From NCBI RefSeq assembly GCF_040939785.1, contig NZ_CP162553.1, forward strand, positions 5,351,001-5,415,000: a stretch of DNA of 64,000 nt. The letters are read 5' to 3'. Below, piece by piece: positions 1 through 8,980 of the stretch. Below the pieces are notes generated by a model. That model did not search any database. It worked only from the letters and a program-made list of their open reading frames with translations, and was not told where the DNA came from. Position 1 is the stretch's first letter. Each line of letters opens with the position of its first letter. Both the position numbers and the translations under genes were made by a program. The stretch comes from Bradyrhizobium lupini (GTDB taxonomy: Bacteria; Pseudomonadota; Alphaproteobacteria; Rhizobiales; Xanthobacteraceae).

Positions 1-302
1 CAGGCTTCGATCGCATAGACATATTTGCCGGGCTCGACGGGTGTGAACGCGCCGGACCAGCGGTCATTGCCGTGAGGGATCATCGGCTCGCTCTGCCATT
101 CGCGGTCCTGCTCCTGTCGCCAGATCAGCGCTGCGCCGATCACGGCGTCGCCGTCCCGGTAGATGTCGGCCCAGACCTCGACCGGTTCGCGCGCGATCCG
201 CTTCACGGGGAAGCGCCCGCCGTCGATCAGGGGATAGACGTCCTCGATGAGGAAAGTGCTGCCGGCTGCGGCACTCTCGACAGTTTGAATTGTCTTGTTC
301 AC
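1..302 (-). CDS. glgE: Alpha-1,4-glucan:maltose-1-phosphate maltosyltransferase GlgE, N-terminal part (runs off window)
   Basis: Only the first 100 or so codons are present and the gene continues beyond base 1. Reading from a GTG at 302 the protein begins MNKTIQTVESAAAGS and continues FLIEDVYPLIDGGRFPVKR, then EVWADIYRDGDAVIGAALIWR and NDRWSGAF. This is the N-terminal carbohydrate-binding (DUF3416) domain seen in GlgE. GlgE transfers maltose from maltose-1-phosphate onto alpha-glucan in the TreS-Pep2-GlgE route that links trehalose to glycogen. The divergent malQ and GH15 genes fit a glucan/trehalose locus. The start codon is inferred: I see no in-frame ATG just upstream. The catalytic GH13 domain is outside the window, so family membership rests on the N-domain alone. 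Confidence 0.8.
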   Translation of the reverse strand, partial: MNKTIQTVESAAAGSTFLIEDVYPLIDGGRFPVKRIAREPVEVWADIYRDGDAVIGAALIWRQEQDREWQSEPMIPHGNDRWSGAFTPVEPGKYVYAIEA

Positions 303-506
303 GGTGATGCCATTGACAAGAAAGCAGGAGCCCGTTTCCCTTGCCGGGAACCTACGCTTGATACCACTATAGAAAGCCGCTTGTGTGTCATTGGTTCCCT
401 GGGGAACGGCAGGCGCGGCTCGCGAGTTAACCCTGACTAACCTCTTCCGCGACCTCGTTAAAATCGATGCCCCCGGCCACAAAATGGCCTGCAAGCTGCG
501 TGCCGA

Positions 507-2468
507 ATGGATCTTTTAGCTCAAGCCCGGATCAAGGGCGTTCAATCCGAATTCGTCGATGCCCTCGGAAAGCTGCGGGTCACCGATCCCGTGGCCCTCA
601 AATCCATCCTCGACGCCTTGCCGGAAAAACGGGTTTACCGCTTCGTCAGCGGGCCTGTGGTGGTACGCGCCTTGGGCCATCCGCGCACCGAATTGGTGAC
701 GATCGGTGCGCCGCCGCTCAAATGGAAGATGACCGGCAACGGCAATTTGATCGCGCAAGGTGAGACGCGCGAGCCCGTGATTGCCTGGCCGGCCGGCCTG
801 CCGCTCGGCTATCACCGGCTGACGCTGACGGATGCCGGAGGCGTGACGGAAGAGGTGCCGATGATCGTGGCGCCGGAGCGGGCCTTCGGCGGCGATTTCG
901 ACCGGGGCTGGCTGCTTGCCGTGCAGCTCTACAGCGTCCGCTCGGACCGCAATTGGGGCATCGGCGATTTCACCGACCTCGCCGGTCTGGTCCGGCTCGC
1001 GAAGCAGTTGGGCGCCGACGGCGTCGGGCTCAATCCCCTGCATGTGTTGTTCGATGACCATCCGGCCGATTGCAGCCCCTATTCGCCGAACAGCCGGCTG
1101 TTTCTCAATCCGCTCTATATCGACGTCGAGGCGATCCCGGAATTTTCCCCCGACCTCGTCCCCGATGCGGCCGCGACCGCCGCGCGGCTCCGCGACGGTG
1201 ATCGTGTGCCCTATCCGGACATGGCGGCCTTGAAATGGTTGGCCTTGCGTGCCGCCTTCGACAGCTTCGTGAAAACCGCGAGCGGCGTCCGCCGCAACCA
1301 GTTCGACGCCTTCCGGGCGGCTCGCGCGCCGCTGTTGTCCCGTTTTGCCTGCTTCGAGGTGCTACGCCATCGCTTTGCGGCGCCGTGGTGGGAATGGCCG
1401 CAGGAATGGCAACAGCTGGATGAGACGAAATGCGCCGAGCTGCGCAACGGCCCGGACAAGCACGAGGTCGAGTTCGTCGAATTCGTGCAATGGACCGCCG
1501 ATAGCCAGTTGCATGCGGCCAAGGAGCTGGCCGGCCAGCTCGGCATGCGGGTCGGGCTCTATCTTGACGTTGCCGTCGGCGTGCAGTCGAACGGCTTCGA
1601 TGCTTGGAACGAACAGGGGGCGATCTCCCGTCATCTCGCCGTCGGCGCGCCGCCGGACGTGCTCAATACCATTGGCCAGGATTGGGGCTTGGCCGGCTTC
1701 AATGCCGGCGGCCTGGAGGCGCAATCCTTCGTGCCATTCGCCGATATGCTCGCGGCTTCGATGCGCCATTCCGGAGCCATCCGTCTCGATCACGTGCTCG
1801 GCTTGAAGCGGCTTTATCTGGTGCCGCGCGGCTTCAAGCCCGACAACGGCGCCTATGTGCAGATGCCGTTCGAGGCGCTGCTGGCGACCGTGGCGCGGGA
1901 GAGCGCGGCCCATAAGTGCATTGTGATCGGCGAGGACCTCGGCACGGTGCCGGAAGGTTTTCGCGAGACCATGCAGGATTTCGGCATCTGGTCCTACCTC
2001 GTCATGATGTTCGAGCGCGACGATGCCGGTCACTTCCGGCCCGTCGATCACTACCGGCCCAACGCGCTGGTGACGTTGAACACGCATGATCTGTCGACCT
2101 ATGCCGGCTGGCGCTCTTTCAGCGATCTCAGGATGAAGCGCTCGCTCGGGCTCGATCCGGGCGAGAACGATCAGGCCCGCTGGGATGCGCTCGGCCTGCT
2201 CGACGAGATCCTGCGTGCCAACGGCATCCGTGCCAATGATGTCTATTCGGTGCTCGCCTTCCTGTCGCGCACGCCGTCGCGGCTGCTTGCGGTGTCGCTG
2301 GAGGATCTGCTCGGCGTGATCGACCAGCCCAACATTCCCGGTACGATTGACGAGCATCCGAACTGGCGCCAGCGCCTGCCTGTGACGCTCGACAAGATCG
2401 TTTCGAAGGTCGATGTCGCAGCCTTGAAGGCCGCGACACGGGAACGCTCGTTACCCGGCGGGCGTTGA
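507..2468 (+). CDS. malQ: 4-alpha-glucanotransferase (amylomaltase, GH77)
   Basis: The 653-residue protein is a GH77 disproportionating enzyme that transfers maltodextrin segments between alpha-1,4-glucans in the cytoplasm. Family blocks are clear: SPYSPNSRLFLNPLYID (about 190-206), GLYLDVAVGVQSNGFDAW with the catalytic-nucleophile region after it (IRLDHVLGLKRLYLVPRG), CIVIGEDLGTVPEGF containing the acid/base Glu, and ALVTLNTHDLSTYAGW with the stabilising Asp. The first 100 residues form the extra N-terminal beta domain of the proteobacterial form. No strong Shine-Dalgarno precedes the ATG at 507, but homology-like sequence starts right there (MDLLAQARIKGVQSEF). It lies 42 bp before a GH15 gene on the same strand and divergent from glgE, so it probably belongs to a glycogen/trehalose turnover locus. 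Confidence 0.93.
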   Translation: MDLLAQARIKGVQSEFVDALGKLRVTDPVALKSILDALPEKRVYRFVSGPVVVRALGHPRTELVTIGAPPLKWKMTGNGNLIAQGETREPVIAWPAGLPLGYHRLTLTDAGGVTEEVPMIVAPERAFGGDFDRGWLLAVQLYSVRSDRNWGIGDFTDLAGLVRLAKQLGADGVGLNPLHVLFDDHPADCSPYSPNSRLFLNPLYIDVEAIPEFSPDLVPDAAATAARLRDGDRVPYPDMAALKWLALRAAFDSFVKTASGVRRNQFDAFRAARAPLLSRFACFEVLRHRFAAPWWEWPQEWQQLDETKCAELRNGPDKHEVEFVEFVQWTADSQLHAAKELAGQLGMRVGLYLDVAVGVQSNGFDAWNEQGAISRHLAVGAPPDVLNTIGQDWGLAGFNAGGLEAQSFVPFADMLAASMRHSGAIRLDHVLGLKRLYLVPRGFKPDNGAYVQMPFEALLATVARESAAHKCIVIGEDLGTVPEGFRETMQDFGIWSYLVMMFERDDAGHFRPVDHYRPNALVTLNTHDLSTYAGWRSFSDLRMKRSLGLDPGENDQARWDALGLLDEILRANGIRANDVYSVLAFLSRTPSRLLAVSLEDLLGVIDQPNIPGTIDEHPNWRQRLPVTLDKIVSKVDVAALKAATRERSLPGGR

Positions 2469-2510
2469 TCGCCGGGGTCTCCGGACGTCGTTTTCGAGGC
2501 TCGCACGACA

Positions 2511-4313
2511 TTGTCTCAGAGGATTGAAGATTATGCGCTGATCGGCGACTGCGAGACCGCGGCGCTGGTCGGCCGCAACGGCTCGATCGACTGGCTGTGC
2601 TGGCCGGCCTTCGATTCCGATGCCTGCTTTGCAGCGCTCCTCGGCACGCACAAGAACGGCCGCTGGCTGATCGCGCCGAGCGAGGACGTCACCGCGACGT
2701 CGCGCCGCTATCTCGGCGACACCCTCATCCTCGAAACGCGCTTTGAGACTGACGGCGGCACCGTTGCGCTGATCGACTTCATGCCGCCGCGCGGCAAGGC
2801 CTCCGACATCGTGCGGCTGGTCCGCGGTGTCAGCGGCAAGGTGAAGATGCGGATGGAGCTCGTCATCCGCTTCGGCTTCGGCGTCGACATCCCGTGGGTG
2901 CGGCGGATCGACCATTCCCTGCTGGCGGTCGCCGGGCAGGACATGACCGTGCTGCGGACACCGGCCAAGACCCGAGGCGAGGATCTGACCACGGTTTCCG
3001 ATTTCGAGGTGAAGGCCGGCGAGACCGTGCCATTCGTGCTGACCTACGGCCCCTCGCATCTCGAGCCGCCCGCGCCAATCGATCCGGAGGTCGCACTCAA
3101 GGAGACCGAGAAATTCTGGCAGGACTGGTGCAGCCACTGCAATCGCGATGGCGACTATCGCGACCTGATCGTGCGCTCGCTGATCACACTCAAGGCGCTG
3201 ACCTTCGCTCCGACCGGCGGCATCGTCGCGGCGCCGACCACCTCGTTGCCGGAGAAGCTCGGCGGCGCCAGGAATTGGGACTACCGCTTCTGCTGGCTGC
3301 GCGATGCCACCTTCACGCTGCTGGCGCTGATGAACTCGGGTTACACCGAGGAAGCCTCGGCCTGGCACAATTGGCTGTTGCGTGCGGCGGCAGGCTCACC
3401 GGCGAACATGCAGATCATGTACGGCATCTGGGGCCAGCGGCGGCTGCTGGAATGGGAGGCCGGTTGGCTCGATGGCTACGAGGGCGCACAGCCGGTGCGC
3501 GTCGGCAATGCCGCGCATGCGCAGCTCCAGCTCGACGTCTACGGCGAACTGATCGACGCCTTCCACCAATCGCGGATGGCCAAGCTCAAGCTCGACGACG
3601 AGAGCTGGGCGCTGGAATGCGCCGTGCTCAAGCATCTCGCCGAAGTCTGGGACCAGCCCGATCACGGCATCTGGGAGCGGCGCGGACAGCCGAAGCACTA
3701 TGTCTTCTCCAAGGTGATGACCTGGGTCGCCTTCGACCGCGGCATCAAGAGCGCCGAGACCTTCGGCTTCAAGGCGCCGCTGCTGCACTGGCGCACCTTG
3801 CGCGACGCCATTCATCGCGACGTCTGCAACCGGGGCTTCGACGCGGAGGAGAATGCCTTCGTGGAGTCCTACGGCTCGAAGCTGCTCGATGCCAGCGTGC
3901 TGCTGCTGCCGTCCGTTGGCTTCCTGGAAGCGTCGGATCCGCGCATTCGCGGCACCATCGCGGCGATGGAAAAGCACATGATGCCTGACGGCTTTGTGCT
4001 GCGGCACGATCCGCGCGAAGTGTCCGAGGAGAAGCAGCCGATCGAGGGCGCCTTCCTCGCCTGCAGCCTGTGGCTGGCAGATGCCCATGTACTGGCGGGC
4101 GATCTCGACAAGGCGCAAGCGTTGTTCGATCGCGTGGTCGGTGTCGCGAATGATGTGGGACTGCTGGCCGAGGAATATGATTCAGGCGCCAGGCGTCAGA
4201 CCGGCAATTTCCCGCAGGCGCTGACTCATATCGCGCTGGTCAACACCGCGCATAACCTGTCGGCCGCAAGGCAGGGCAGCAAGAAGCCCGCGATGCAGCG
4301 GTCGAAGCAGTGA
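2511..4313 (+). CDS. Glycoside hydrolase family 15 protein (glucoamylase/trehalase-like)
   Basis: This 600-residue protein has the GH15 architecture: an N-terminal beta domain beginning RIEDYALIGDCETAALVGRN and GSIDWLCWPAFDSDACFAAL, followed by an (alpha/alpha)6 barrel with GARNWDYRFCWLRDATFTLL, typical of bacterial glucoamylase-like and trehalase-like enzymes. A C-terminal block contains EEYDSGARRQTGNFPQALTH, which carries the likely catalytic base Glu (LLAEEYD). No signal peptide is seen, so it should act in the cytoplasm on alpha-glucans or trehalose; substrate cannot be told from sequence. The start is a TTG at 2511 (TTG TCT CAG AGG), since no ATG or GTG fits the conserved MSQRIEDYALIGD beginning. 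It follows malQ by 42 bp. Its stop is one base away from the stop of the convergent HAD gene, leaving no room for a terminator. Confidence 0.9.
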   Translation: MSQRIEDYALIGDCETAALVGRNGSIDWLCWPAFDSDACFAALLGTHKNGRWLIAPSEDVTATSRRYLGDTLILETRFETDGGTVALIDFMPPRGKASDIVRLVRGVSGKVKMRMELVIRFGFGVDIPWVRRIDHSLLAVAGQDMTVLRTPAKTRGEDLTTVSDFEVKAGETVPFVLTYGPSHLEPPAPIDPEVALKETEKFWQDWCSHCNRDGDYRDLIVRSLITLKALTFAPTGGIVAAPTTSLPEKLGGARNWDYRFCWLRDATFTLLALMNSGYTEEASAWHNWLLRAAAGSPANMQIMYGIWGQRRLLEWEAGWLDGYEGAQPVRVGNAAHAQLQLDVYGELIDAFHQSRMAKLKLDDESWALECAVLKHLAEVWDQPDHGIWERRGQPKHYVFSKVMTWVAFDRGIKSAETFGFKAPLLHWRTLRDAIHRDVCNRGFDAEENAFVESYGSKLLDASVLLLPSVGFLEASDPRIRGTIAAMEKHMMPDGFVLRHDPREVSEEKQPIEGAFLACSLWLADAHVLAGDLDKAQALFDRVVGVANDVGLLAEEYDSGARRQTGNFPQALTHIALVNTAHNLSAARQGSKKPAMQRSKQ

Positions 4314-4314
4314 C

Positions 4315-5127
4315 CTAGGTGACCTCGTTCCGCTTCAAAATCATCTCCATCGCTTCCGCAAAACCGTCCTGCTCGTTGGTCGCGGTGACGTGGGTCGCCT
4401 GGTCCTTGACGTTGTCGGCCGCATTGCCCATTGCGATCGAAACGCCGCTGACGCGAAACATCGCGAGGTCGTTCTGCATGTCGCCGATGGTGGCGACCGC
4501 GTCCGTTGAAATGCCGAGGCGCTTGGCCATGGCTTGCACGAATGTGCCCTTGTCGAAGCCGGGCGGGGTGATGTCGAGGTAATAGGTCTGCGAGCGCACC
4601 GCCATCGCCTCGCTGCCGAGCGCCTTCTGCATCGCCTTCTCGCAAGCTTCGAGGCCGGCTGCATCGGCGCTGGCCCCGACGATCTTGCAGGCGCTCGCGA
4701 GATACGGCGAGAAATCCGTCACGATGGTCGGGTCGGAGCGGATGGTGTGCTGCTCATGTGCCACGTATTGGCCATCAGGCTTGTCGATCAGCCATTTGTC
4801 GGTGGTGAACAGCCAGATGTCGGCGCCGAAGTCCCGCAGAATTTGCAAGCTTCGCTCGGCCGCCGCGGCGGGGACGAGATGCTGTTCGACCGGATTCATC
4901 TCGGGGTCGACGATCGAGGAGCCGTTGAACGGGCCGACCGGCAGCCAGAGCGCCAGCGGTTCGATCAGGAAACGCATGCCGATCGCGGGGCGGCTCGACG
5001 TAATCGTGAAGCCGATGCCGGCCCGGTGCAGACGCTGAACCGCGGACCTCGCGCGGTCGGTCAGCGTCTTGTCCTTGGTCAGCAGCGTACCGTCGACGTC
5101 GGAGACGACGAGCGAGATTTTTGTCAT
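4315..5127 (-). CDS. HAD-superfamily (Cof-type, IIB) phosphatase
   Basis: The 270-residue protein carries the HAD motif I with both catalytic aspartates (VVSDVDGTLLTKDKTL, residues about 7-22), a type IIB cap in the middle, and the C-terminal motif III/IV TIGDMQNDLAMFRVSGVSIAMGNA followed by VKDQATHVTATNEQDGFAEA. Such Cof-type enzymes dephosphorylate sugar phosphates or other small metabolites. It is the last gene of the pentose-phosphate operon, 34 bp after gntK, so a sugar-phosphate or phosphoglycerate-type substrate is likely, but the sequence does not decide this. ATG start at 5127. Length is normal for the family. Confidence 0.88.
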   Translation of the reverse strand: MTKISLVVSDVDGTLLTKDKTLTDRARSAVQRLHRAGIGFTITSSRPAIGMRFLIEPLALWLPVGPFNGSSIVDPEMNPVEQHLVPAAAAERSLQILRDFGADIWLFTTDKWLIDKPDGQYVAHEQHTIRSDPTIVTDFSPYLASACKIVGASADAAGLEACEKAMQKALGSEAMAVRSQTYYLDITPPGFDKGTFVQAMAKRLGISTDAVATIGDMQNDLAMFRVSGVSIAMGNAADNVKDQATHVTATNEQDGFAEAMEMILKRNEVT

Positions 5128-5161
5128 GACGGTCCCTTGGGTGTTTCTTGGGTGTTTGGCC

Positions 5162-5692
5162 TCAGCGTTTCGCGCCGCCCAGTTTCAACTGCCGCACCGC
5201 GCCGTCCACGATCGCTTCCACGGATTCGTCGATCGAGACTGTGATCACGTGCTCGCCAGCCTCCGGCGGCTCCAGCGTGTTGAACTGGCTCGTCAGCAGG
5301 CCGGGCGGCATAAAGTGCCCCTTGCGTTGCGCCAGGCGTGCGGCGATCAGCTCCTTCGTGCCCCTCAGGAAGATGAAGCGGACGTCGTCGCGTCCGCGCA
5401 GGAGCACGTCCCGATAGGTATGCTTCAGCGCCGAGCAGGCGATGATGACGTGCTCGCCCTTGTCACAGACCCTCGCGATCTCGTCGGCAATGGCGTTGAG
5501 CCAGGGCCAGCGGTCCTCGTCGGTGAGGGGATGGCCGGCCCGCATCTTCTCGACATTGCTGGCGGGATGAAAGCTGTCGCCGTCCTCGAAACGCCAGCCG
5601 AGGCGCTCGCCGAGCGCTTTTGCAACCGTGCTCTTGCCCGAGCCCGACACGCCCATCACGATCAATGCACAAGGTGCTTCAACGCCCGCCAC
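5162..5692 (-). CDS. gntK: Gluconokinase
   Basis: This is a small P-loop kinase that phosphorylates D-gluconate to 6-phosphogluconate. The protein begins VAGVEAPCALIVMGVSGSG, and the Walker A motif is GVSGSGKST (residues about 15-23). Family landmarks follow: FEDGDSFHPASNVEKMRAG, PLTDEDRWPWL, CSALKHTYRDVLR-like, FLRGTKELIAARLAQRKGHF and MPPGLLTSQFNTLEPPE, all typical of GntK. I place the start at a GTG at 5692 because a strong GGAGG lies 6 bases upstream; the longer open frame up to 5779 reads back through pgl and has no coding look. The gene overlaps the 3' end of pgl by 14 bp. It feeds gluconate into the 6-phosphogluconate pool made by zwf and pgl in the same operon. Confidence 0.93.
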   Translation of the reverse strand: MAGVEAPCALIVMGVSGSGKSTVAKALGERLGWRFEDGDSFHPASNVEKMRAGHPLTDEDRWPWLNAIADEIARVCDKGEHVIIACSALKHTYRDVLLRGRDDVRFIFLRGTKELIAARLAQRKGHFMPPGLLTSQFNTLEPPEAGEHVITVSIDESVEAIVDGAVRQLKLGGAKR

Positions 5693-6432
5693 GAATTCCC
5701 TCCGGAAGCGCGGCCTGGTCGACCAGCCAGACGGTCTCGCCATTCGAGCGCGCGCGTACAACCGGCAGAGTCTCGCCATTGAGCAGGCGCGTCAAGATCG
5801 GCTGCTTGTCGTGCCCCGCTATCTCGAACAGCATTTCGCGGCAGGACGCCAGCGCGGGCAGGGTGAGCGAGACCCGCGGCACGAAGGGGGCAACATTGGC
5901 CTTGGGGACGCCGACCACCCAGCGTCCCATCTCCTCGATCGCGGGGTAGCCCGGGAAGAGCGAAGCCGTGTGGCCGTCCGGCCCCGCGCCCATCAAGACC
6001 ATGTCGAACAGCGGCCGTGCCGGATCCAGGCTTTCCGCGCCGTAGAAAGCCTGCAACTCGCGCGCATAGGCCTCGGCGCTCTGATCAGGGTCGTCAGCCG
6101 TCGTCGGGATCGGGTGAACATGGCCGGAGGGCGCGTTGCGATCGAGAAAGGTCGCGCGCGCGACCGCCATGTTGTTGAGGGGATCGCTTTCGGGCACGAA
6201 GCGCTCGTCACCGATGAACCAGTGCACGCGCTCCCACGGGATTTTTTTCGCGCCAAGCCTCGCTGCCCAGCAGCTGGTAGAGCCTCTTTGGGCTGGAGCC
6301 GCCGGTCAGGCAGATCGCAATGCGCCCAGGATTGGCCGCGATTCGCGCCATCACCCGTCCGGCCGCGGTCCGCGCGAGAGCCTCGGCGTCGGCCTCGACG
6401 ATCAGCTTCGGCTGTCCGGCCGTCGCCGTCAC
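5679..6432 (-). pseudogene. pgl: 6-phosphogluconolactonase, interrupted by a +1 frameshift at an A7 tract
   Basis: Two reading frames together make a normal 6-phosphogluconolactonase of about 250 residues. The N-terminal part (6432 down to about 6249) reads MTATAGQPKLIVEADAEAL, then ICLTGGSSPKRLYQLLG and ends in SEAWREK. The C-terminal part, in another frame, continues WERVHWFIGDERFVPESDPL and contains DMVLMGAGPDGHTASLFPG. The frames meet at seven consecutive A on the coding strand (6242-6248): GAA AAA AAT reads KN and soon reaches a stop, whereas six A would give KIPWERVHWF without interruption. The gene start overlaps the zwf stop as ATGA, and gntK overlaps its end, so the operon layout is intact. 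This may be a sequencing error, a recent mutation or a slippage site. The enzyme hydrolyses 6-phosphogluconolactone, a step that also proceeds slowly without catalysis. Confidence 0.85.
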
Positions 6433-7940
6433 GAAAATTTACGCCAGCTTCGGCCGTCGCGGCGGAGCAATTCATCGGTGCAGGCGGGGCCGTCGCTGCC
6501 GGCTTGATAGGTCTCGATGCCGTTGCTGCCCGCGTTCTTCCAGGCGTCAAGGAACGGCTGCACCGCCTCCCATCCGGCTTCGATGCCGTCGGCACGCTGG
6601 AACAGGATGTTGTCGCCGATCATACAGTCGTAGATCAGCGTCTCGTAGCCGGTCGAGGGATCGGCCCGGAAATAGTCGCCATAGCGGAACTTCATCTCGA
6701 CGCCGTCGATGGTGACGCTCGGCCCCGGGATCTTGGCGTTGAACTGGAGCTCGATGGTCTCGGTCGGTGCGATGCCGATCGTGAGGAAGTTCTGAGAGAG
6801 ACGATCGACAGCCGTGCCTGAGAACATCGACAGCGGCGCCTGCTTGAACTTGATCGCGACTTCGGTGCGCTTGTGGCCGAGCGCCTTGCCGGTGCGCAAA
6901 TAGAACGGCACGCCGGCCCAGCGCCAATTGTCGATCATCAGCTTCAGCGCGACATAGGTCTCGGTAGTGCTGCCGGGTTTGACGTCCTCGGTCTTGCGAT
7001 AGTCCGGGATCTCATCGTCGCCGATGCGCCCTGCGAGATATTGGGCGCGCACCGAGCTCTTCAGCGCTTCCTCTTCGCTCGGGCGCTGAATCGAGGTCAG
7101 AATCTCGGCCTTCTCGGAGCGCACGGAATGGGCGTCGAAACGCGCCGGCGGCTCCATCGCGACCAGCGACATCAGCTGGAACAGGTGGTTCGGCACCATG
7201 TCGCGTAGCGCGCCGGTGGCGTCGTAGAAGCCGCCGCGATGGCCGACGCCGAGCTTTTCCTCCACCGTGATCTGGATGTGATCGATATGGTTGCGATTCC
7301 AGATCGGCTCGAACATGCCGTTGGCAAAGCGCAGCACCAGGATGTTCTGCACCGTCTCCTTGCCGAGATAGTGATCGATCCGGTAGATCTGGTGCTCGTC
7401 CATGATCTTCAGCAGCTCGCCATTCAGCGCGCGCGCCGAGGCGAGGTCGGTGCCGAACGGCTTTTCGATCACCAGGCGCCGCCACGCCCCGTTCTCCTTC
7501 ATCATGCCGGTGCGGCCGAGCTCGCGCGCGGTCGGCGCGAACGCAGCCGGCGGGGTCGCGAGATAGAACAGCCGGTTGCCGCCGGTATCCTGCGCGCATT
7601 CCAGGGAATCCAGATGCTCACGCAGGCGATCAAAGGATGGCGGATCCTTTGCGTCGGCTTCGACGAAGGTCACGCATTCCAGCAGCTTCTTGGCAATGTC
7701 ATCGTCCACCGGCCGGGTCGCGAACTGGCGCAAGCCCTTCAATAGGCTGTCGCGCAGCTCGTTGTCCGACTGGCCCCGGCGGGCGACGCCGACCACGCAG
7801 AACTTTTCGGGTAACAGATGCTCGGCCGCCAGATTGTAGAGCGATGGCATCACCAGCCGATGGGTGAGGTCGCCGGTGACACCAAAGATGACGAAGGCGC
7901 AATTTTCCGGCTTGCGCTTGGCTTGCGGGTCTTTTGTCAC
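6429..7940 (-). CDS. zwf: Glucose-6-phosphate 1-dehydrogenase
   Basis: The 503-residue enzyme oxidises glucose-6-phosphate to 6-phosphogluconolactone with NADP+ or NAD+. The dinucleotide fold is near the N terminus (CAFVIFGVTGDLTHRLVMP, about 14-32), the substrate-binding signature RIDHYLGKETVQNILVLRFA is near residue 190, and the C-terminal dehydrogenase domain has VEEKLGVGHRGGFYDATGAL and a final VQPFLDAWKN block. Length and motif order are normal. The 3' end overlaps the pgl start as ATGA, which suggests translational coupling, and gnd lies 28 bp upstream. It is the third gene of the pentose-phosphate operon. Confidence 0.97.
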   Translation of the reverse strand: MTKDPQAKRKPENCAFVIFGVTGDLTHRLVMPSLYNLAAEHLLPEKFCVVGVARRGQSDNELRDSLLKGLRQFATRPVDDDIAKKLLECVTFVEADAKDPPSFDRLREHLDSLECAQDTGGNRLFYLATPPAAFAPTARELGRTGMMKENGAWRRLVIEKPFGTDLASARALNGELLKIMDEHQIYRIDHYLGKETVQNILVLRFANGMFEPIWNRNHIDHIQITVEEKLGVGHRGGFYDATGALRDMVPNHLFQLMSLVAMEPPARFDAHSVRSEKAEILTSIQRPSEEEALKSSVRAQYLAGRIGDDEIPDYRKTEDVKPGSTTETYVALKLMIDNWRWAGVPFYLRTGKALGHKRTEVAIKFKQAPLSMFSGTAVDRLSQNFLTIGIAPTETIELQFNAKIPGPSVTIDGVEMKFRYGDYFRADPSTGYETLIYDCMIGDNILFQRADGIEAGWEAVQPFLDAWKNAGSNGIETYQAGSDGPACTDELLRRDGRSWRKFS

Positions 7941-7968
7941 GAACTACTGGCCTTCGCTCTGCTAATTG

Positions 7969-8967
7969 CTATTTCGGCTTCGAAGCGGCCGGCTGCTTCG
8001 GCTCCTTGTGGCCGCCGAAGCCGGCTCGCATCGCTGAGAGAATTTTCTCGGCGAAAGTGTGTTCCTTGCGGGAACGGAAACGTGCGAACAGCGCCGCGGT
8101 CAGGACTTCGGCCGGCACGGCCTCGTCGATCGCCGCGTTCACGGTCCAGCGTCCTTCGCCGGAATCCTCCACGAAACCCGAATACTCCGCCAGTGCAGGG
8201 CTATCCGCGAGCGCGGTCGAGGTAAGGTCGAGCAGCCACGACGGGATCACGCTGCCACGCCGCCACACCTCGGCGATATCGGCGAGATCGAAATCGTAAC
8301 GATGATCCGCCGGCAAGGCCTCGATGTTGGCGTTCTTGAGGATGTCAAAACCTTCGGCGTAGGCCTGCATCAGGCCGTATTCGATACCGTTGTGGATCAT
8401 CTTGACGAAATGACCGGCGCCGACGGGGCCGGCATGGATGTAGCCCTGCTCGATGCGGGGATCGCGCCCCTCACGTCCCTCCGTGCGCGGAATGTCGCCG
8501 GCGCCGGGCGCGAGCGCGGCGAAGATCGGATCGAGCCGATCGACCACCTGTTTCTCGCCGCCGATCATCATGCAATAGCCGCGGTCGAGGCCCCAGACGC
8601 CGCCGGAGGTGCCGACGTCGACATAGTGGATGCCGCGCTCCTTCAGCGCCTTGCCGCGGCGGACGTCGTCCTGCCAGAACGTGTTGCCGCCGTCGATGAT
8701 GACGTCGCCTTCCTGCATCGCGCCCGCGATCGTGTCGATCGTGGTCTCGGTGATGTGGCCGGCCGGCAGCATCACCCAGGCCGTGCGCGGCCGCTCCAGT
8801 TTCGCAATGAACTCTTCGAGCGTCGCCGAGCCGACCGCGCCGTCTGCCGCAAGGCCGGCGACGGCCTTGGCGTCCTTGTCGTAGACCACGGTCGAATGTC
8901 CCTGGCGCATCAGTCGGCGAACGATATTGCCGCCCATCCGGCCGAGGCCGATCATGCCGAGTTGCAT
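7969..8967 (-). CDS. gnd: 6-phosphogluconate dehydrogenase, decarboxylating (short GndA/YqeC type)
   Basis: The 332-residue protein is the short form of 6-phosphogluconate dehydrogenase, which is often NAD-preferring and is much shorter than the 470-residue enterobacterial enzyme. It starts [19 protein letters not shown] (Rossmann fold), contains [17 protein letters not shown] and [20 protein letters not shown], and the catalytic block [20 protein letters not shown] with the expected Lys and His-Asn. The tail is rich in Lys and Pro ([10 protein letters not shown]). It converts 6-phosphogluconate to ribulose-5-phosphate and CO2. It lies 13 bp after the transaldolase-isomerase fusion gene and 28 bp before zwf. 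Confidence 0.95.
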   Translation of the reverse strand: MQLGMIGLGRMGGNIVRRLMRQGHSTVVYDKDAKAVAGLAADGAVGSATLEEFIAKLERPRTAWVMLPAGHITETTIDTIAGAMQEGDVIIDGGNTFWQDDVRRGKALKERGIHYVDVGTSGGVWGLDRGYCMMIGGEKQVVDRLDPIFAALAPGAGDIPRTEGREGRDPRIEQGYIHAGPVGAGHFVKMIHNGIEYGLMQAYAEGFDILKNANIEALPADHRYDFDLADIAEVWRRGSVIPSWLLDLTSTALADSPALAEYSGFVEDSGEGRWTVNAAIDEAVPAEVLTAALFARFRSRKEHTFAEKILSAMRAGFGGHKEPKQPAASKPK

Positions 8968-8980
8968 TTGAAGAATTCCC

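Noticed and set aside
5628..6821. 397-codon plus-strand open frame across pgl
   Set aside because: Shadow of pgl and zwf; it does not resemble a protein family and does not explain the pgl frameshift.
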